A stretch of DNA of 64,000 nt from Leptolyngbya sp. FACHB-8 (lineage in GTDB: Bacteria > Cyanobacteriota > Cyanobacteriia > Elainellales > Elainellaceae). The stretch spans positions 43,163-107,162 of the forward strand of contig NZ_JACJOO010000072.1 of NCBI RefSeq assembly GCF_014695575.1. Reading direction: 5' to 3'. The notes beneath the pieces were generated by a model that worked only from the letters and a program-made list of their open reading frames with translations, was not told the DNA's origin and ran no database searches. Each line of letters begins with the position of its first letter. The first letter of the stretch is position 1. Shown here in pieces: positions 52,905 to 61,671 of the stretch. The translations under genes and the position numbers were made by a program.

Positions 52905-53876
52905 TTAATTATCGGCTTGAAAGTCGGTGTATTGTCCCCCCAGATTTTCCACAATGGCTTGCGTATTTGAGACGACCATGCCCACATAGGTGTCGCCCGC
53001 GCTGCCGGGTGCCCCAATGGAATCGGAATAGAGATGGGTATCAGCGAGTTTCACACCTGCTTCTTCTGCCACAGTTGTGATGAGGCGAGGATTAATGGTG
53101 GTCTCGGCAAAGATAGCAGGAACCCCTTGAGAGCGAATGGACTCTGCTAATTTTTGCACTGTCTGAGCACTGGGCTGCTCCTCAGTACTAATACCAATTA
53201 GCGTGCCTGTCACCTTCAAGCCATAGGCATTGGCATAGTACTGAAAGGCATCGTGAGTGGTAATCAGCTGTCGGTGTTCAGAGGGAACTGTGGAAATCTG
53301 CACGTTCACCCACTGGTCAAGTTTTTCCAGCTCTGCAATAAAGGCCTCGGCGTTAGTGGTGAATTCTGCCTCATCCTGCGGGGAGAGTTGAATCAACTCA
53401 TCACGAATTGATTTCACCATTTTGATAACGTTCTGAACATCTCCCCAGACATGGGGATCTGGTACTGTGCGTCCTTCATAATTTAGGTCAAGGGGCTGTA
53501 CCACTTCCCCAACAGCTACCTTACGGGCATTCACGCCCGCTGCATTCATCATCTTGATAAGACCAGGTTCGAGATTGTAGCCGTTGTAAAGGATTAAGTC
53601 TGCTTTTTCAAAGGCAATGCTATCTGCAGGTACGGGCTCGTAAACGTGGGGATCGGCTCCCGGTTGCAAAAGGCCGGTCAGCTCAATCTCATCCCCTCCG
53701 ATACGAGCAGTCCAATCGGCAATCATGGTGCTGGTGGCGACAACATCCGGCCGATCATCTGAATTGTCTCCCGCCGAAGGGGAGGACTGATCACAGCCTC
53801 CCAGGGAGAAGGCGATCGTCCCCAGACCAATCAGTAAGGCTTGTCTAAGCCACGATGGGTAAGTCCGCACTCGCAT
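52905..53876 (-). CDS. mntC: Manganese/zinc ABC transporter substrate-binding lipoprotein
   Basis: 323 residues, cluster A-I metal-binding protein. A signal stretch ends in the lipobox LGGC (about 25-28). The predicted ligands are His in ADPHVYEP, His in PDPHVWGD, Glu in PAIFAETTINP and Asp in ADTHLYSDSIG: the two-His, Glu, Asp set of Mn-binding MntC. A His-rich loop, usual in zinc-specific ZnuA, is absent, which favours manganese. It is divergent from the ATPase and permease genes, as a transporter split around a shared control region. Confidence 0.9.
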   Translation of the reverse strand: MRVRTYPSWLRQALLIGLGTIAFSLGGCDQSSPSAGDNSDDRPDVVATSTMIADWTARIGGDEIELTGLLQPGADPHVYEPVPADSIAFEKADLILYNGYNLEPGLIKMMNAAGVNARKVAVGEVVQPLDLNYEGRTVPDPHVWGDVQNVIKMVKSIRDELIQLSPQDEAEFTTNAEAFIAELEKLDQWVNVQISTVPSEHRQLITTHDAFQYYANAYGLKVTGTLIGISTEEQPSAQTVQKLAESIRSQGVPAIFAETTINPRLITTVAEEAGVKLADTHLYSDSIGAPGSAGDTYVGMVVSNTQAIVENLGGQYTDFQADN

Positions 53877-53887
53877 AGTTGTTACCT

Positions 53888-53946
53888 TATTTCATAATCC
53901 TTTCATATTTTTAGAGTACAATGGCTTTCATAATCGTTTCATAATT
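53888..53946. promoter_or_regulatory. Two direct repeats in the mntC/mntAB control region
   Basis: TTTCATAATCCTTTCATA (about 53890) and TTTCATAATCGTTTCATA (about 53927) are 17 of 18 identical, about 37 bp apart, within the gap between the divergent transporter genes. They look like paired binding sites for a metal-responsive regulator. Confidence 0.55.
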
Positions 53947-54053
53947 GTTGTTTGGTTTGGCTGTATACAGGCGGGATTCAGCGTTTGAATCGTAGCGCCG
54001 GGGTCGGAATTGAGAATCACTACTGGGATAGAGACACAGGGAGAAGTCAGGAT

Positions 54054-54794
54054 ATGGAAGGGTATGGGGCGATCGCCATCGATCATTTAAGCGTGAACTA
54101 TCGCAGCCTCCAGGCATTGCGAAATATCAACGTGACCTTGCAACCTGGGCAACTCGTGGGGATCTTTGGCCCGAATGGTGCGGGTAAAAGCACGCTGGTA
54201 AAAGCTATGCTGGGCCTGATTCCAGTAGTGACAGGACAGGTGCAGTGGGGAAGCCGCCCCCTGGGCCAACAGTTGGATCGTACGGCCTATGTGCCTCAGC
54301 GCTCACAAATTGATTGGACATTCCCGGCAACAGTGTGGGATGTCGTGATGATGGGCCGTGTTCGGCAAACGGGCTGGTTTAATCGCTTTTCGACGCCCAG
54401 TCGCCGCCTCGCCGCTGAAGCTCTGGAACGAGTGGGGATGAGTGAGTTTAGCGATCGCCGTATTGGTGCCCTTTCCGGTGGGCAACAGCAGCGGGTTTTC
54501 CTGGCTCGGGCATTGGCTCAACAGGCAGATGCTTTCTTCTTTGATGAACCGTTTGTCGGGGTTGATCAAAAAACTGAAGAGGTGCTGTTCCGTATTTTTC
54601 AAGAATTGGCAGAAGACGGCAAGATTGTGATGGTTGTGAACCATGATTTGGGTGAATCGATTACTCACTTCAACCATCTGCTGCTGCTAAACCGAGAACT
54701 GATTGCCGCAGGCCCCCGTGATCGTGTGCTCACTCGTGACAACATGACTCGTGCCTATGGTGGCCATGTCCAGTTCTTTAGTAATGCAGCGTAG
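54054..54794 (+). CDS. mntA: Manganese/zinc ABC transporter ATPase
   Basis: 246 residues from the ATG at 54054; the frame opens at 53952 but the ABC fold begins GAIAIDHLSVNYRS. Walker A is GPNGAGKSTLVK, the signature LSGGQQQRVFLARAL, Walker B ADAFFFDEPFVG and the H-loop VVNHD, all intact. It energises metal uptake with the permease that follows after five bases and the binding protein on the other side of the control region. Confidence 0.93.
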   Translation: MEGYGAIAIDHLSVNYRSLQALRNINVTLQPGQLVGIFGPNGAGKSTLVKAMLGLIPVVTGQVQWGSRPLGQQLDRTAYVPQRSQIDWTFPATVWDVVMMGRVRQTGWFNRFSTPSRRLAAEALERVGMSEFSDRRIGALSGGQQQRVFLARALAQQADAFFFDEPFVGVDQKTEEVLFRIFQELAEDGKIVMVVNHDLGESITHFNHLLLLNRELIAAGPRDRVLTRDNMTRAYGGHVQFFSNAA

Positions 54795-54799
54795 ATACC

Positions 54800-55693
54800 A
54801 TGATGGAATGGCTTCTCGATCCGTTGCAGTATGCATTCATGCAGCGATCGCTTATTGTTGCGCTTCTGGTTGGCGTGATCTGTTCTGTTGTAGGTAGCTA
54901 TTTGATGGTGCAGCGATTGGCACTATTGGGAGATGCCATCAGCCATTCGCTGTTGCCAGGTTTGGCGATCGCCTTTCTCTTGGGTGTAAATATTTTTATT
55001 GGTGCGTTCATTGCTGGTGTGATCAGTACGGTGATCATTGCGTGGATTCATCGGCGATCGCCTATTAAAGAAGATGCGGCAATGGGCATTGTATTTTCAG
55101 CATTTTTTGCATTTGGAATTGTATTAATTACTGTTATTCAAAAAGATAATAAAATTGATCTCAACCATTTTCTCTTTGGCAATATTCTAGGTGTCACTTT
55201 AGGTGAAGTGCGTGATACCGCTATCATTGCCGCTTTGGTATTGCTGAGCGTGTTTTTGCTCTACAAGGAACTGCTGTTTTATAGCTTTGATCCGCAAGGA
55301 GCACAAGCCAGCGGGTTGCCCATCGGTCTGCTCAATTCAGGTCTGATGATTTTAATCGCACTGACCGTTGTTGCCAGCATGAAAGTGGTTGGGGTCATTC
55401 TGGTGCTGGCTCTGCTCATTACTCCCGGTGCGACGGCCTACCTTCTGGTACCTCGGCTGCATCAGGTCATGCTTCTGGGAGCGGCGATCGGCGTTTTCTC
55501 CAGTATTAGCGGCATGTACCTGAGCTATTACTTTAATTTGCCTTCTGGCCCTGCGATTGTGCTGGTGGCCTCGGCTTTGTTTGCCCTGGCGTTTCTGTTC
55601 AGCCCTAGTTATGGTGTGTTGACCCAGCCTCGTACCAGTGCAGAAAATCCTCAATTTTTGCAGGATGTCAAGCGGTTAATGAGGCGCAGTTGA
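54800..55693 (+). CDS. mntB: Manganese/zinc ABC transporter permease
   Basis: 297 residues with about eight membrane helices, the size of the ABC-3 permease family. Family motifs include LGDAISHSLLPGLAIAFLLG near the start (second helix) and the block VVGVILVLALLITPGATAYLL in the second half. It follows the ATPase by five bases and forms the channel of the MntABC-type transporter. Zinc rather than manganese cannot be excluded by this subunit alone. Confidence 0.93.
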   Translation: MMEWLLDPLQYAFMQRSLIVALLVGVICSVVGSYLMVQRLALLGDAISHSLLPGLAIAFLLGVNIFIGAFIAGVISTVIIAWIHRRSPIKEDAAMGIVFSAFFAFGIVLITVIQKDNKIDLNHFLFGNILGVTLGEVRDTAIIAALVLLSVFLLYKELLFYSFDPQGAQASGLPIGLLNSGLMILIALTVVASMKVVGVILVLALLITPGATAYLLVPRLHQVMLLGAAIGVFSSISGMYLSYYFNLPSGPAIVLVASALFALAFLFSPSYGVLTQPRTSAENPQFLQDVKRLMRRS

Positions 55694-55740
55694 CGCAACA
55701 AGGCAACCGTCCTATCCTCTACTTCTCGACCCAGCAATGA

Positions 55741-55849
55741 GCTTCAAAGCTGAGAGTTCGCGCCCGACGGGCGCGAACTCTCAGTTTTGAAGCCTGAAAA
55801 TAACCCGCCGAAGGTGGGCTATTTTCAGGCTTCAATTCAAAATGAGAAT
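55741..55849. repeat. Repeat family C, copy 2 (double hairpin)
   Basis: First hairpin 55741-55793: GCTTCAAAGCTGAGAGTTCG... with an inverted partner, one mismatch. Second hairpin 55788-55834: GAAGCCTGAAAATA with TATTTTCAGGCTTC. The inner word CTGAAAATA...CCCGCCGAAG and outer TGAGAAT match copy 1 at 52202. Confidence 0.75.
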
Positions 55850-55932
55850 AGCTGGCCTCTACTCCTCCGCCTTCCCTCTTTTCCCTTCTATCTCTTACAA
55901 TCGGAATTTAGAGTCTACGAAACAACTGCCTC

Positions 55933-57064
55933 ATGGTCATGATTGATACGACGGATTTGAAGCGGAGTGCTGAAGTGTTGTCGCAGCGCCTGGGTACCAC
56001 CCAGGACTATCTTTGACATCCCGGCACTACAGGCTCGCATTGAAGATTTAGAGCAGGTAGCCTCTCAGCCTGAATTTTGGGACGACCAGGCCAATGCTCA
56101 GAAAACCCTGCAAGAATTAAATGATCTCAAGTCCAATCTGCAAAACTTTGAGTCCTGGACGTCGCGGTTGGAAGATACAAAGGCCATCCTGGAGCTGTTG
56201 GAGTTAGAAGCCGATGAGGCACTGCTCCAGGAGGCCCAAGATAACCTTACCCATTTGAGCCGCTCTCTCGATCAGTGGGAGTTGCAAAAATTACTTTCAG
56301 GCCCCTACGACGAACGGGGTGCTGTGCTTTCAATCAACGCTGGAGCCGGCGGTACAGACGCGCAAGACTGGGCTGAAAGCCTGTTACGAATGTATACCCG
56401 TTGGGCCGAAAGCCACGGATATAAGGTTCACCTCTCTGAAATTTCGGAGGGGGATGAGGCAGGACTGAAGTCAGCCACTCTGGAGGTGGATGGGCGTTAT
56501 GCTTACGGCTACCTCAAGGTAGAGAAGGGAACTCATCGCCTTGTGCGGATTTCGCCATTTAATGCCAATGGCAAGCGACAGACTAGCTTTGCTGGCGTAG
56601 AAGTGATGCCAATTCTGGATCAATCCATTGAGTTGGAAATTCCCGATAAGGATTTGGAGATCACGACTACTCGTTCGGGTGGCAAGGGCGGTCAGAACGT
56701 GAACAAGGTGGAGACCGCAGTACTTGTTCGTCACCTTCCTACGGGCTTGATGGTGCGTTGTACTGAGGAGCGATCGCAACTCCAAAACAAAGAAAAAGCC
56801 CTGGCTCGCCTCAAGGCGAAGCTGCTAATAATCGCTCAAGAGCAGCAAGCCAAAGCGATCGCTGACATCCGGGGAGACATTGTAGAAGCCGCCTGGGGTA
56901 ACCAGATTCGCAACTACGTGTTCCATCCCTATCAGTTGGTTAAAGATCTCCGTAGTGGAGTGGAGACGACGGACATCAGCGGCGTTATGAATGGCGATCT
57001 GGATCCCTTCATCGAAGCCTGTCTGCGGCAAGATAACCAGATGGTTGAGGCCACAGCGGTTTAA
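55933..57064 (+). CDS. prfB: Peptide chain release factor 2, programmed +1 frameshift
   Basis: RF2 recognises UAA and UGA and triggers peptide release. The gene is in two frames. Frame one starts at ATG 55933 or 55939 and runs [19 protein letters not shown]... to a TGA at 56014-56016. Shifting +1 at CTT TGA C gives D-I-P-A-L..., which continues to 57064, for about 374-376 residues. The tripeptide SPF (RISPFNANG) is RF2-specific and GGQ ([12 protein letters not shown]) is the catalytic motif. Low RF2 stalls the ribosome at the TGA and favours the shift, so the gene controls itself. A terminator-like hairpin follows the stop. Confidence 0.95.
56005..56017 (+). promoter_or_regulatory. prfB frameshift site
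   Basis: The sequence GGACTATCTTTGAC holds the slippery CTT (56011-56013), the stop TGA (56014-56016) and the following C. AGGA six bases upstream of CTT could act as the internal Shine-Dalgarno-like element, though it is weaker than the E. coli AGGGGG. Confidence 0.85.
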
Positions 57065-57097
57065 TCAAGGAGGCGGGATGCGCCCGCCTCCTTGATT
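57063..57097 (+). terminator. Hairpin after prfB
   Basis: AATCAAGGAGGCGGG and its complement, 15-bp perfect stem with a 5-nt loop, directly at the stop codon. No T-run follows. Confidence 0.6.
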
Positions 57098-57508
57098 CAT
57101 CACGTTCAGGTTCCTGAAGATCGAGTCCTTCTCAAGCGGCAATTCGTCTGAGCAGAGTTCTCTTCTGGGATGGGCCTCTTAACGGCCTTCTTGCGTTGAC
57201 AAAATGCGGTCTTACAAGAGCTAGAAAAGCAAAGTGTATAGTTCGGCTTCTTGAGGTCTCACAGGGGCGTTAAGAATCCTTCATAATAGAATTAATAGGA
57301 TTTAGGTTTGATTGAAAGCGGCATCCAGTACAAATTAGGCTTAAGTGCAGAATTGAGTAGGCTGCCCTTCCTTCAAGAATGATGAGCGAAGCCGAGGGGT
57401 TTTACATCTTTAGGGACTCACCGGATGGCGATCGCCCCCGGCATAATTGAGAGAGAAGAGCCCCAGAGGGGCGACTGTTAGTGCTGTTAGCGGGAAGCAG
57501 AATCACCA
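57098..57508. other. Intergenic region before mutS2
   Basis: 411 bp. I see no gene, repeat or clear hairpin. It should hold the mutS2 promoter. Confidence 0.4.
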
Positions 57509-60016
57509 TTGAGCCAAGGTTATTCCATTCAAACTGAAACGTTAGATCTATTAGAGTGGTCGCGGCTATGCCAGCACGTGGCGACGTTTGCTGCGACAAA
57601 ATTGGGGGCGATCGCCCTCCGCAACCTTCGCATTCCTGAAACTCTAGCTGAGAGTCAGAATTTATTAGAGCAGACGAAAGAAGCGTATCTGCTGGAGAAT
57701 CGCCTGCCTGGCGGCCTCAAATTTGACGGTATTGAAGATATTGGTGAAGCGCTGGAACGAGCACGTTTGCAGGGTGTGCTGAGCGGGGCTGAGTTGCTGG
57801 CGATCGCCACTACTCTGGCGGGTACCCGCGCCCTTCGCCGTGTTTTGGATGACCAGGAAAATATTCCCGCGCTGCAAGCGCTGCTGGAAGATCTGCGGAC
57901 CTATCCCGAGCTGGAACAGGAAATTTATCGTTGCATCGATGATCGGGGTAAGGTAACCGACCGAGCCAGTCCTAAACTGGGCGGTATACGGGAGCAGTTG
58001 CGGCAACAGCGCGATCGCATCTATGACAAGCTGCAAAATATTCTGCAACGGCATCACAATGCTGTGCAGGATACGCTGATTACCCAGCGGGGCGATCGCT
58101 TCGTGTTACCGGTCAAATCCACCCATAAGGATGTGATTCCTGGTATTGTCCACGATGTTTCGACCAGTGGAGCCACGTTGTATGTGGAGCCACAGTCGAT
58201 TGTCAGTTGGGGAAACCATCTGCGGCAATTGCTGCGCCAGGAGCAGGTAGAGGAAGAGGCTGTACGCCGGGTGCTAACGGAGCAGGTGGCGGAGGTCGTG
58301 GATGATTTGGAGGTGTTGTTGGCGATCGCCACGACTCTGGATTTAGCGACGGCCCGCGCCCGCTACTCCCTCTGGTTAGGTGCGAACCCGCCCCGCTTTG
58401 TCGAGTTTGGAGCCGTACAGCCGAATCCATCTGGTGAGTCTGTTCAAAACGCAGCAGAATCTGTTGTGCTGCGACAACTGCGCCATCCTCTGCTGATCTG
58501 GCAACATCAGCACGAGCACGGCACAGCGGTAGTTCCCATTGACCTGACCATTCGCCCAACGATCCGGGTTGTCGCCATTACTGGCCCCAATACCGGGGGG
58601 AAAACCGTTACCCTTAAAACCTTTGGGTTAGCCGCATTAATGGCGAAAGTGGGGCTGTTCATTCCTGCCCGTGAGCCCGTGGAGATTCCCTGGTTCTCCC
58701 ACATCCTGGCGGATATTGGTGATGAACAATCGTTGCAACAAAGCCTTTCCACCTTCTCCGGCCACATCCGCCGCATTTGTCGTATTCTCAACGACATCCA
58801 ACCTTCTGACCCTTCAACCTCCCAACCCCTCACACCCCTGGTTCTACTCGACGAAGTTGGTGCGGGTACGGACCCTACGGAAGGGAGTGCACTGGCGATC
58901 GCCCTTCTCCGCCATCTCGCGAACCATGCCAGTCTCACCATCGCCACGACCCACTACGGCGAACTCAAAGCCCTGAAATACCAGGATGAGCGGTTTGAGA
59001 ATGCCTCAGTAGAATTTGACGATGTTTCTCTATCGCCTACCTACCGCTTGTTGTGGGGTATTCCGGGGCGCTCAAATGCGTTGGCTATCGCAGGCCGTCT
59101 AGGGCTCAGCAATGACATTATTTCGGCGGCTCAGGAAGAGGCAGGGGTAGAAGCGGCTCAAGACGTAAACCAGGTCATTGCTGGATTGGAACAGCAACGC
59201 CGCCAGCAGGAAGAGAAAAATCAGGCTGCGGCTGACCTGATGAAGCAAACTGAGCGCCTTTACGCAGAGGTGTCGCGTAAAGCGGAAACCCTGAAACTTC
59301 GGGAAGAGGAACTGAAGCAACAGCAGGAAGCGGCGGTGCAGGAGGCGATCGCTCAGGCGCGTCGGGAGATTGCCCGAGTGATTCGCGATTTGCAGCGTGG
59401 CCCTGCGACGGCCCAGGACGCTCAGCAGGCGACCGATGCTATCAGTGGTGTGGCCGAGCGGCGTCTGCCCTCACGTCAGAAACCGGCTAAGCCAAAACCG
59501 GGTTTTCGGCCCAAAGAGGGCGATCGCGTTCGCATTCCTCGCCTGGGCCAAACGGCTGAGGTGCTGTCGAACCCTGATGCTGACGGCAATCTGACGGTAC
59601 GCTTTGGCATCATGAAAATGAATGTTTCCCTGGCAGACATCGAATCGCTTCAGGGAGAAAAGCCAGAGGTGCCGGCCAAGAAACCTGTGGAACCGAAACC
59701 CGCCGAGGTGCGAGCCAAAGCTAGAAAGGAAGCGGAAGAAGCAGAGACTGAAACCCGTGCCCAAGCCCCTGCTGTGCGTACTTCGCGCAATACACTGGAC
59801 TTGCGGGGAAGCCGGGTGGCAGATGCGGAAGTGGAACTGGAGCGGGCGATCGCCAGTGCCCAACCTGGCCCCTTATGGATTATTCATGGTCATGGCACTG
59901 GTAAACTCCGTCAAGGGGTTCATGAGTTTCTCAAACAGCATCCTCAAATTGCTCGCTTTGAACCCGCTGCCCAGGCTGATGGTGGTAGTGGTGTTACCGT
60001 CGCTTATGTAGAATGA
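57509..60016 (+). CDS. mutS2: Endonuclease MutS2
   Basis: 835 residues from a TTG at 57509. No ATG or GTG near the conserved start (ETLDLLEWSRLCQHVATFA) is in frame, so the TTG is likely. It is a MutS-related ATPase without the mismatch-recognition domain. Walker A is GPNTGGKTVTLK, Walker B LVLLDEVGAGTDPTEG. A long coiled coil follows (about 530-650), then a KOW-like part and the C-terminal Smr nuclease domain with LDLRGSRVADAEVEL and IIHGHGTGKL (about 755-835). MutS2 suppresses homologous recombination or rescues collided ribosomes, depending on species. It stands alone; a family A repeat begins seven bases after its stop. Confidence 0.93.
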   Translation: MSQGYSIQTETLDLLEWSRLCQHVATFAATKLGAIALRNLRIPETLAESQNLLEQTKEAYLLENRLPGGLKFDGIEDIGEALERARLQGVLSGAELLAIATTLAGTRALRRVLDDQENIPALQALLEDLRTYPELEQEIYRCIDDRGKVTDRASPKLGGIREQLRQQRDRIYDKLQNILQRHHNAVQDTLITQRGDRFVLPVKSTHKDVIPGIVHDVSTSGATLYVEPQSIVSWGNHLRQLLRQEQVEEEAVRRVLTEQVAEVVDDLEVLLAIATTLDLATARARYSLWLGANPPRFVEFGAVQPNPSGESVQNAAESVVLRQLRHPLLIWQHQHEHGTAVVPIDLTIRPTIRVVAITGPNTGGKTVTLKTFGLAALMAKVGLFIPAREPVEIPWFSHILADIGDEQSLQQSLSTFSGHIRRICRILNDIQPSDPSTSQPLTPLVLLDEVGAGTDPTEGSALAIALLRHLANHASLTIATTHYGELKALKYQDERFENASVEFDDVSLSPTYRLLWGIPGRSNALAIAGRLGLSNDIISAAQEEAGVEAAQDVNQVIAGLEQQRRQQEEKNQAAADLMKQTERLYAEVSRKAETLKLREEELKQQQEAAVQEAIAQARREIARVIRDLQRGPATAQDAQQATDAISGVAERRLPSRQKPAKPKPGFRPKEGDRVRIPRLGQTAEVLSNPDADGNLTVRFGIMKMNVSLADIESLQGEKPEVPAKKPVEPKPAEVRAKARKEAEEAETETRAQAPAVRTSRNTLDLRGSRVADAEVELERAIASAQPGPLWIIHGHGTGKLRQGVHEFLKQHPQIARFEPAAQADGGSGVTVAYVE

Positions 60017-60022
60017 GCCATG

Positions 60023-60123
60023 ACAGCGCTTCTCAAGCGCTTAAATATCTGGTTGTTTTTGTGGGAGCTGCGCTCCCCACGGCTCTCACAAAAACAATTG
60101 TGGCTGATTCAAGCGCAAAGCGC
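60023..60123. repeat. Repeat family A, copy 2
   Basis: Starts CAGCGCTTCTCAAGCGCTT, ends TTCAAGCGCAAAGCGC; inside is the hairpin TTGTTTTTGTGGGAGC with GGCTCTCACAAAAACAA. Flanks TTAAAATCTGG/TTAAATATCTGG and TGTGGCTGATTCAAGCGCAAAGCGC are shared with the copy at 43451. Confidence 0.75.
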
Positions 60124-60174
60124 ATTGATGAGGAGAGGTCAGGTGCTTTGCACCTGACCTCTCCTCATTAATAC

Positions 60175-61545
60175 TTAAAGATGACGGGGTAGTTTGACGA
60201 TGAATGTTGTTCCAGTGCCCACTTCACTTTGTATATGAATGGTGCCATTACACAGCTCTAAGCATTTTTGCACTACGGCTAATCCCAATCCGCTACCTGT
60301 CACACTTTCAACATTCTGCCCTCGGTAGAACGGATCAAAAACTTTATCGATATCCTCCCTTAAAATGCCAATGCCCTGATCCTGAATCATAAAACTAACT
60401 TCATTCTCTTCACATTGAAGAGTTAGATGAATAGGGCTCTCGGGAGAAGAATATTTAATAGCATTGAGTAACAGATTGTTCAGAATGGAATACAGCAGTT
60501 TTTCATCAAAAAAAGTACGGTTACAGTCGCCTTTACAGGTAAATTGAAATTGATGAAACTTTGTGTCTGCAATCTGAATGGAGTCTAATAGATTTAAACA
60601 AAATGCTTCAATATCTAGTGGCTCAGGTTTATGGTCGAGTTTGCCTGCTTCTGCTCGGGTAAGGGTGAGAATATCTGTTAGCAGATGATTCATTAATTTG
60701 GCAGAGGACTGAATCCGGCCCAGGTTTTTCAAATACTGCGATTCAATTTGAGTTTCTAGAATCTCTTCGAGCAATTGGGACGAGGCTAAAATTACACTCA
60801 AAGGGGTACGAAATTCATGGGAAATCATTGAAAATAAACGTAGCTTTAAATCGCTGAGTTCGCGCTCTTGTATGAGAGCCTGTTCCAGCAATTGAAGCTT
60901 CTTCTTCCGCTGCTGTTCCCAATAAAAGATATAAATAAGACCCAAAATAATGACACAGCCGAGCAGCGTTCCCCATCGTTCAATCCAAGCTCGGGCCTGA
61001 ATATTGGTTCGAGTTATAGCTAGGGATTGCTGTAATTGTTGATTCTCCTCATCCTTAATATCAGTCAATGTTGCCTGGATTCTTTCTCGGAGTAAAACGC
61101 TACGGTCTGTAATTTGTTTTTGTGCTTGCATGGCGCTGGGGGAGCGATCGCGCTGATATAAACTAATCGACTCCTCCAGCAAACTTAAACGCTGGGACAC
61201 CAGGCCATTAAGAACATTCAATCGCGATTGTTGGGTGACATCCTTTTCTATTTGATTTTGCAGCTGGTCTAATTCGGAGCGCATGATAATGACGGCACCA
61301 CGATAGCGCCCTAAATCTTCATTTCTACCCGAGAAAATGTAACCTCGTCGGCCAGATTCGGCTATCGACATCGCCGCAAAAAAATCTGTCAGATTGCCTA
61401 AGATCTCATAAGTATGTTGGATTTGATTTGCGTTGGTTAGTAATTCAGATGTATTTTTAGAGGAAATCTGATTGATCAACCCTAATAAAAGAATAATGAC
61501 ACCAATGCTCAGGGCGAATGTTTTTTCTTCCAGAGCCCACTTCAT
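60175..61545 (-). CDS. CHASE3-type membrane histidine kinase
   Basis: 456 residues. Membrane helices at about 10-28 and 190-210 enclose a four-helix CHASE3-like sensor (about 35-175) with SGRRGYIFSG. A coiled coil (205-235) leads to HisKA with the phospho-acceptor His243 in SMISHEFRTPLS, and HATPase_c with N-box NNLLLNAIKYS, G1 DQGIGI and G2 GSGLGLAVV. All boxes are intact. The divergent gene at 61672 encodes an OmpR-type regulator, so the two likely form one system. The signal is unknown; the CHASE3 domain senses small molecules or stress. Confidence 0.94.
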   Translation of the reverse strand: MKWALEEKTFALSIGVIILLLGLINQISSKNTSELLTNANQIQHTYEILGNLTDFFAAMSIAESGRRGYIFSGRNEDLGRYRGAVIIMRSELDQLQNQIEKDVTQQSRLNVLNGLVSQRLSLLEESISLYQRDRSPSAMQAQKQITDRSVLLRERIQATLTDIKDEENQQLQQSLAITRTNIQARAWIERWGTLLGCVIILGLIYIFYWEQQRKKKLQLLEQALIQERELSDLKLRLFSMISHEFRTPLSVILASSQLLEEILETQIESQYLKNLGRIQSSAKLMNHLLTDILTLTRAEAGKLDHKPEPLDIEAFCLNLLDSIQIADTKFHQFQFTCKGDCNRTFFDEKLLYSILNNLLLNAIKYSSPESPIHLTLQCEENEVSFMIQDQGIGILREDIDKVFDPFYRGQNVESVTGSGLGLAVVQKCLELCNGTIHIQSEVGTGTTFIVKLPRHL

Positions 61546-61671
61546 GTCGTCGACCTCTCCGTGAAAGATGCATCTGGGTTTTTCGAGGGATATCTGTTCT
61601 CGTAAAACTCAAATGCAACCCCCATTAACGGTTCAATCCTGACACATTTAGGAGTTTTGTTCTTCTAATTT
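61546..61671. promoter_or_regulatory. Divergent promoter region of the kinase/regulator pair
   Basis: 126 bp between the kinase start and the regulator start. Shared promoters are expected. I find no copy of the TCTGCA repeats that occur after the regulator gene. Confidence 0.45.
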
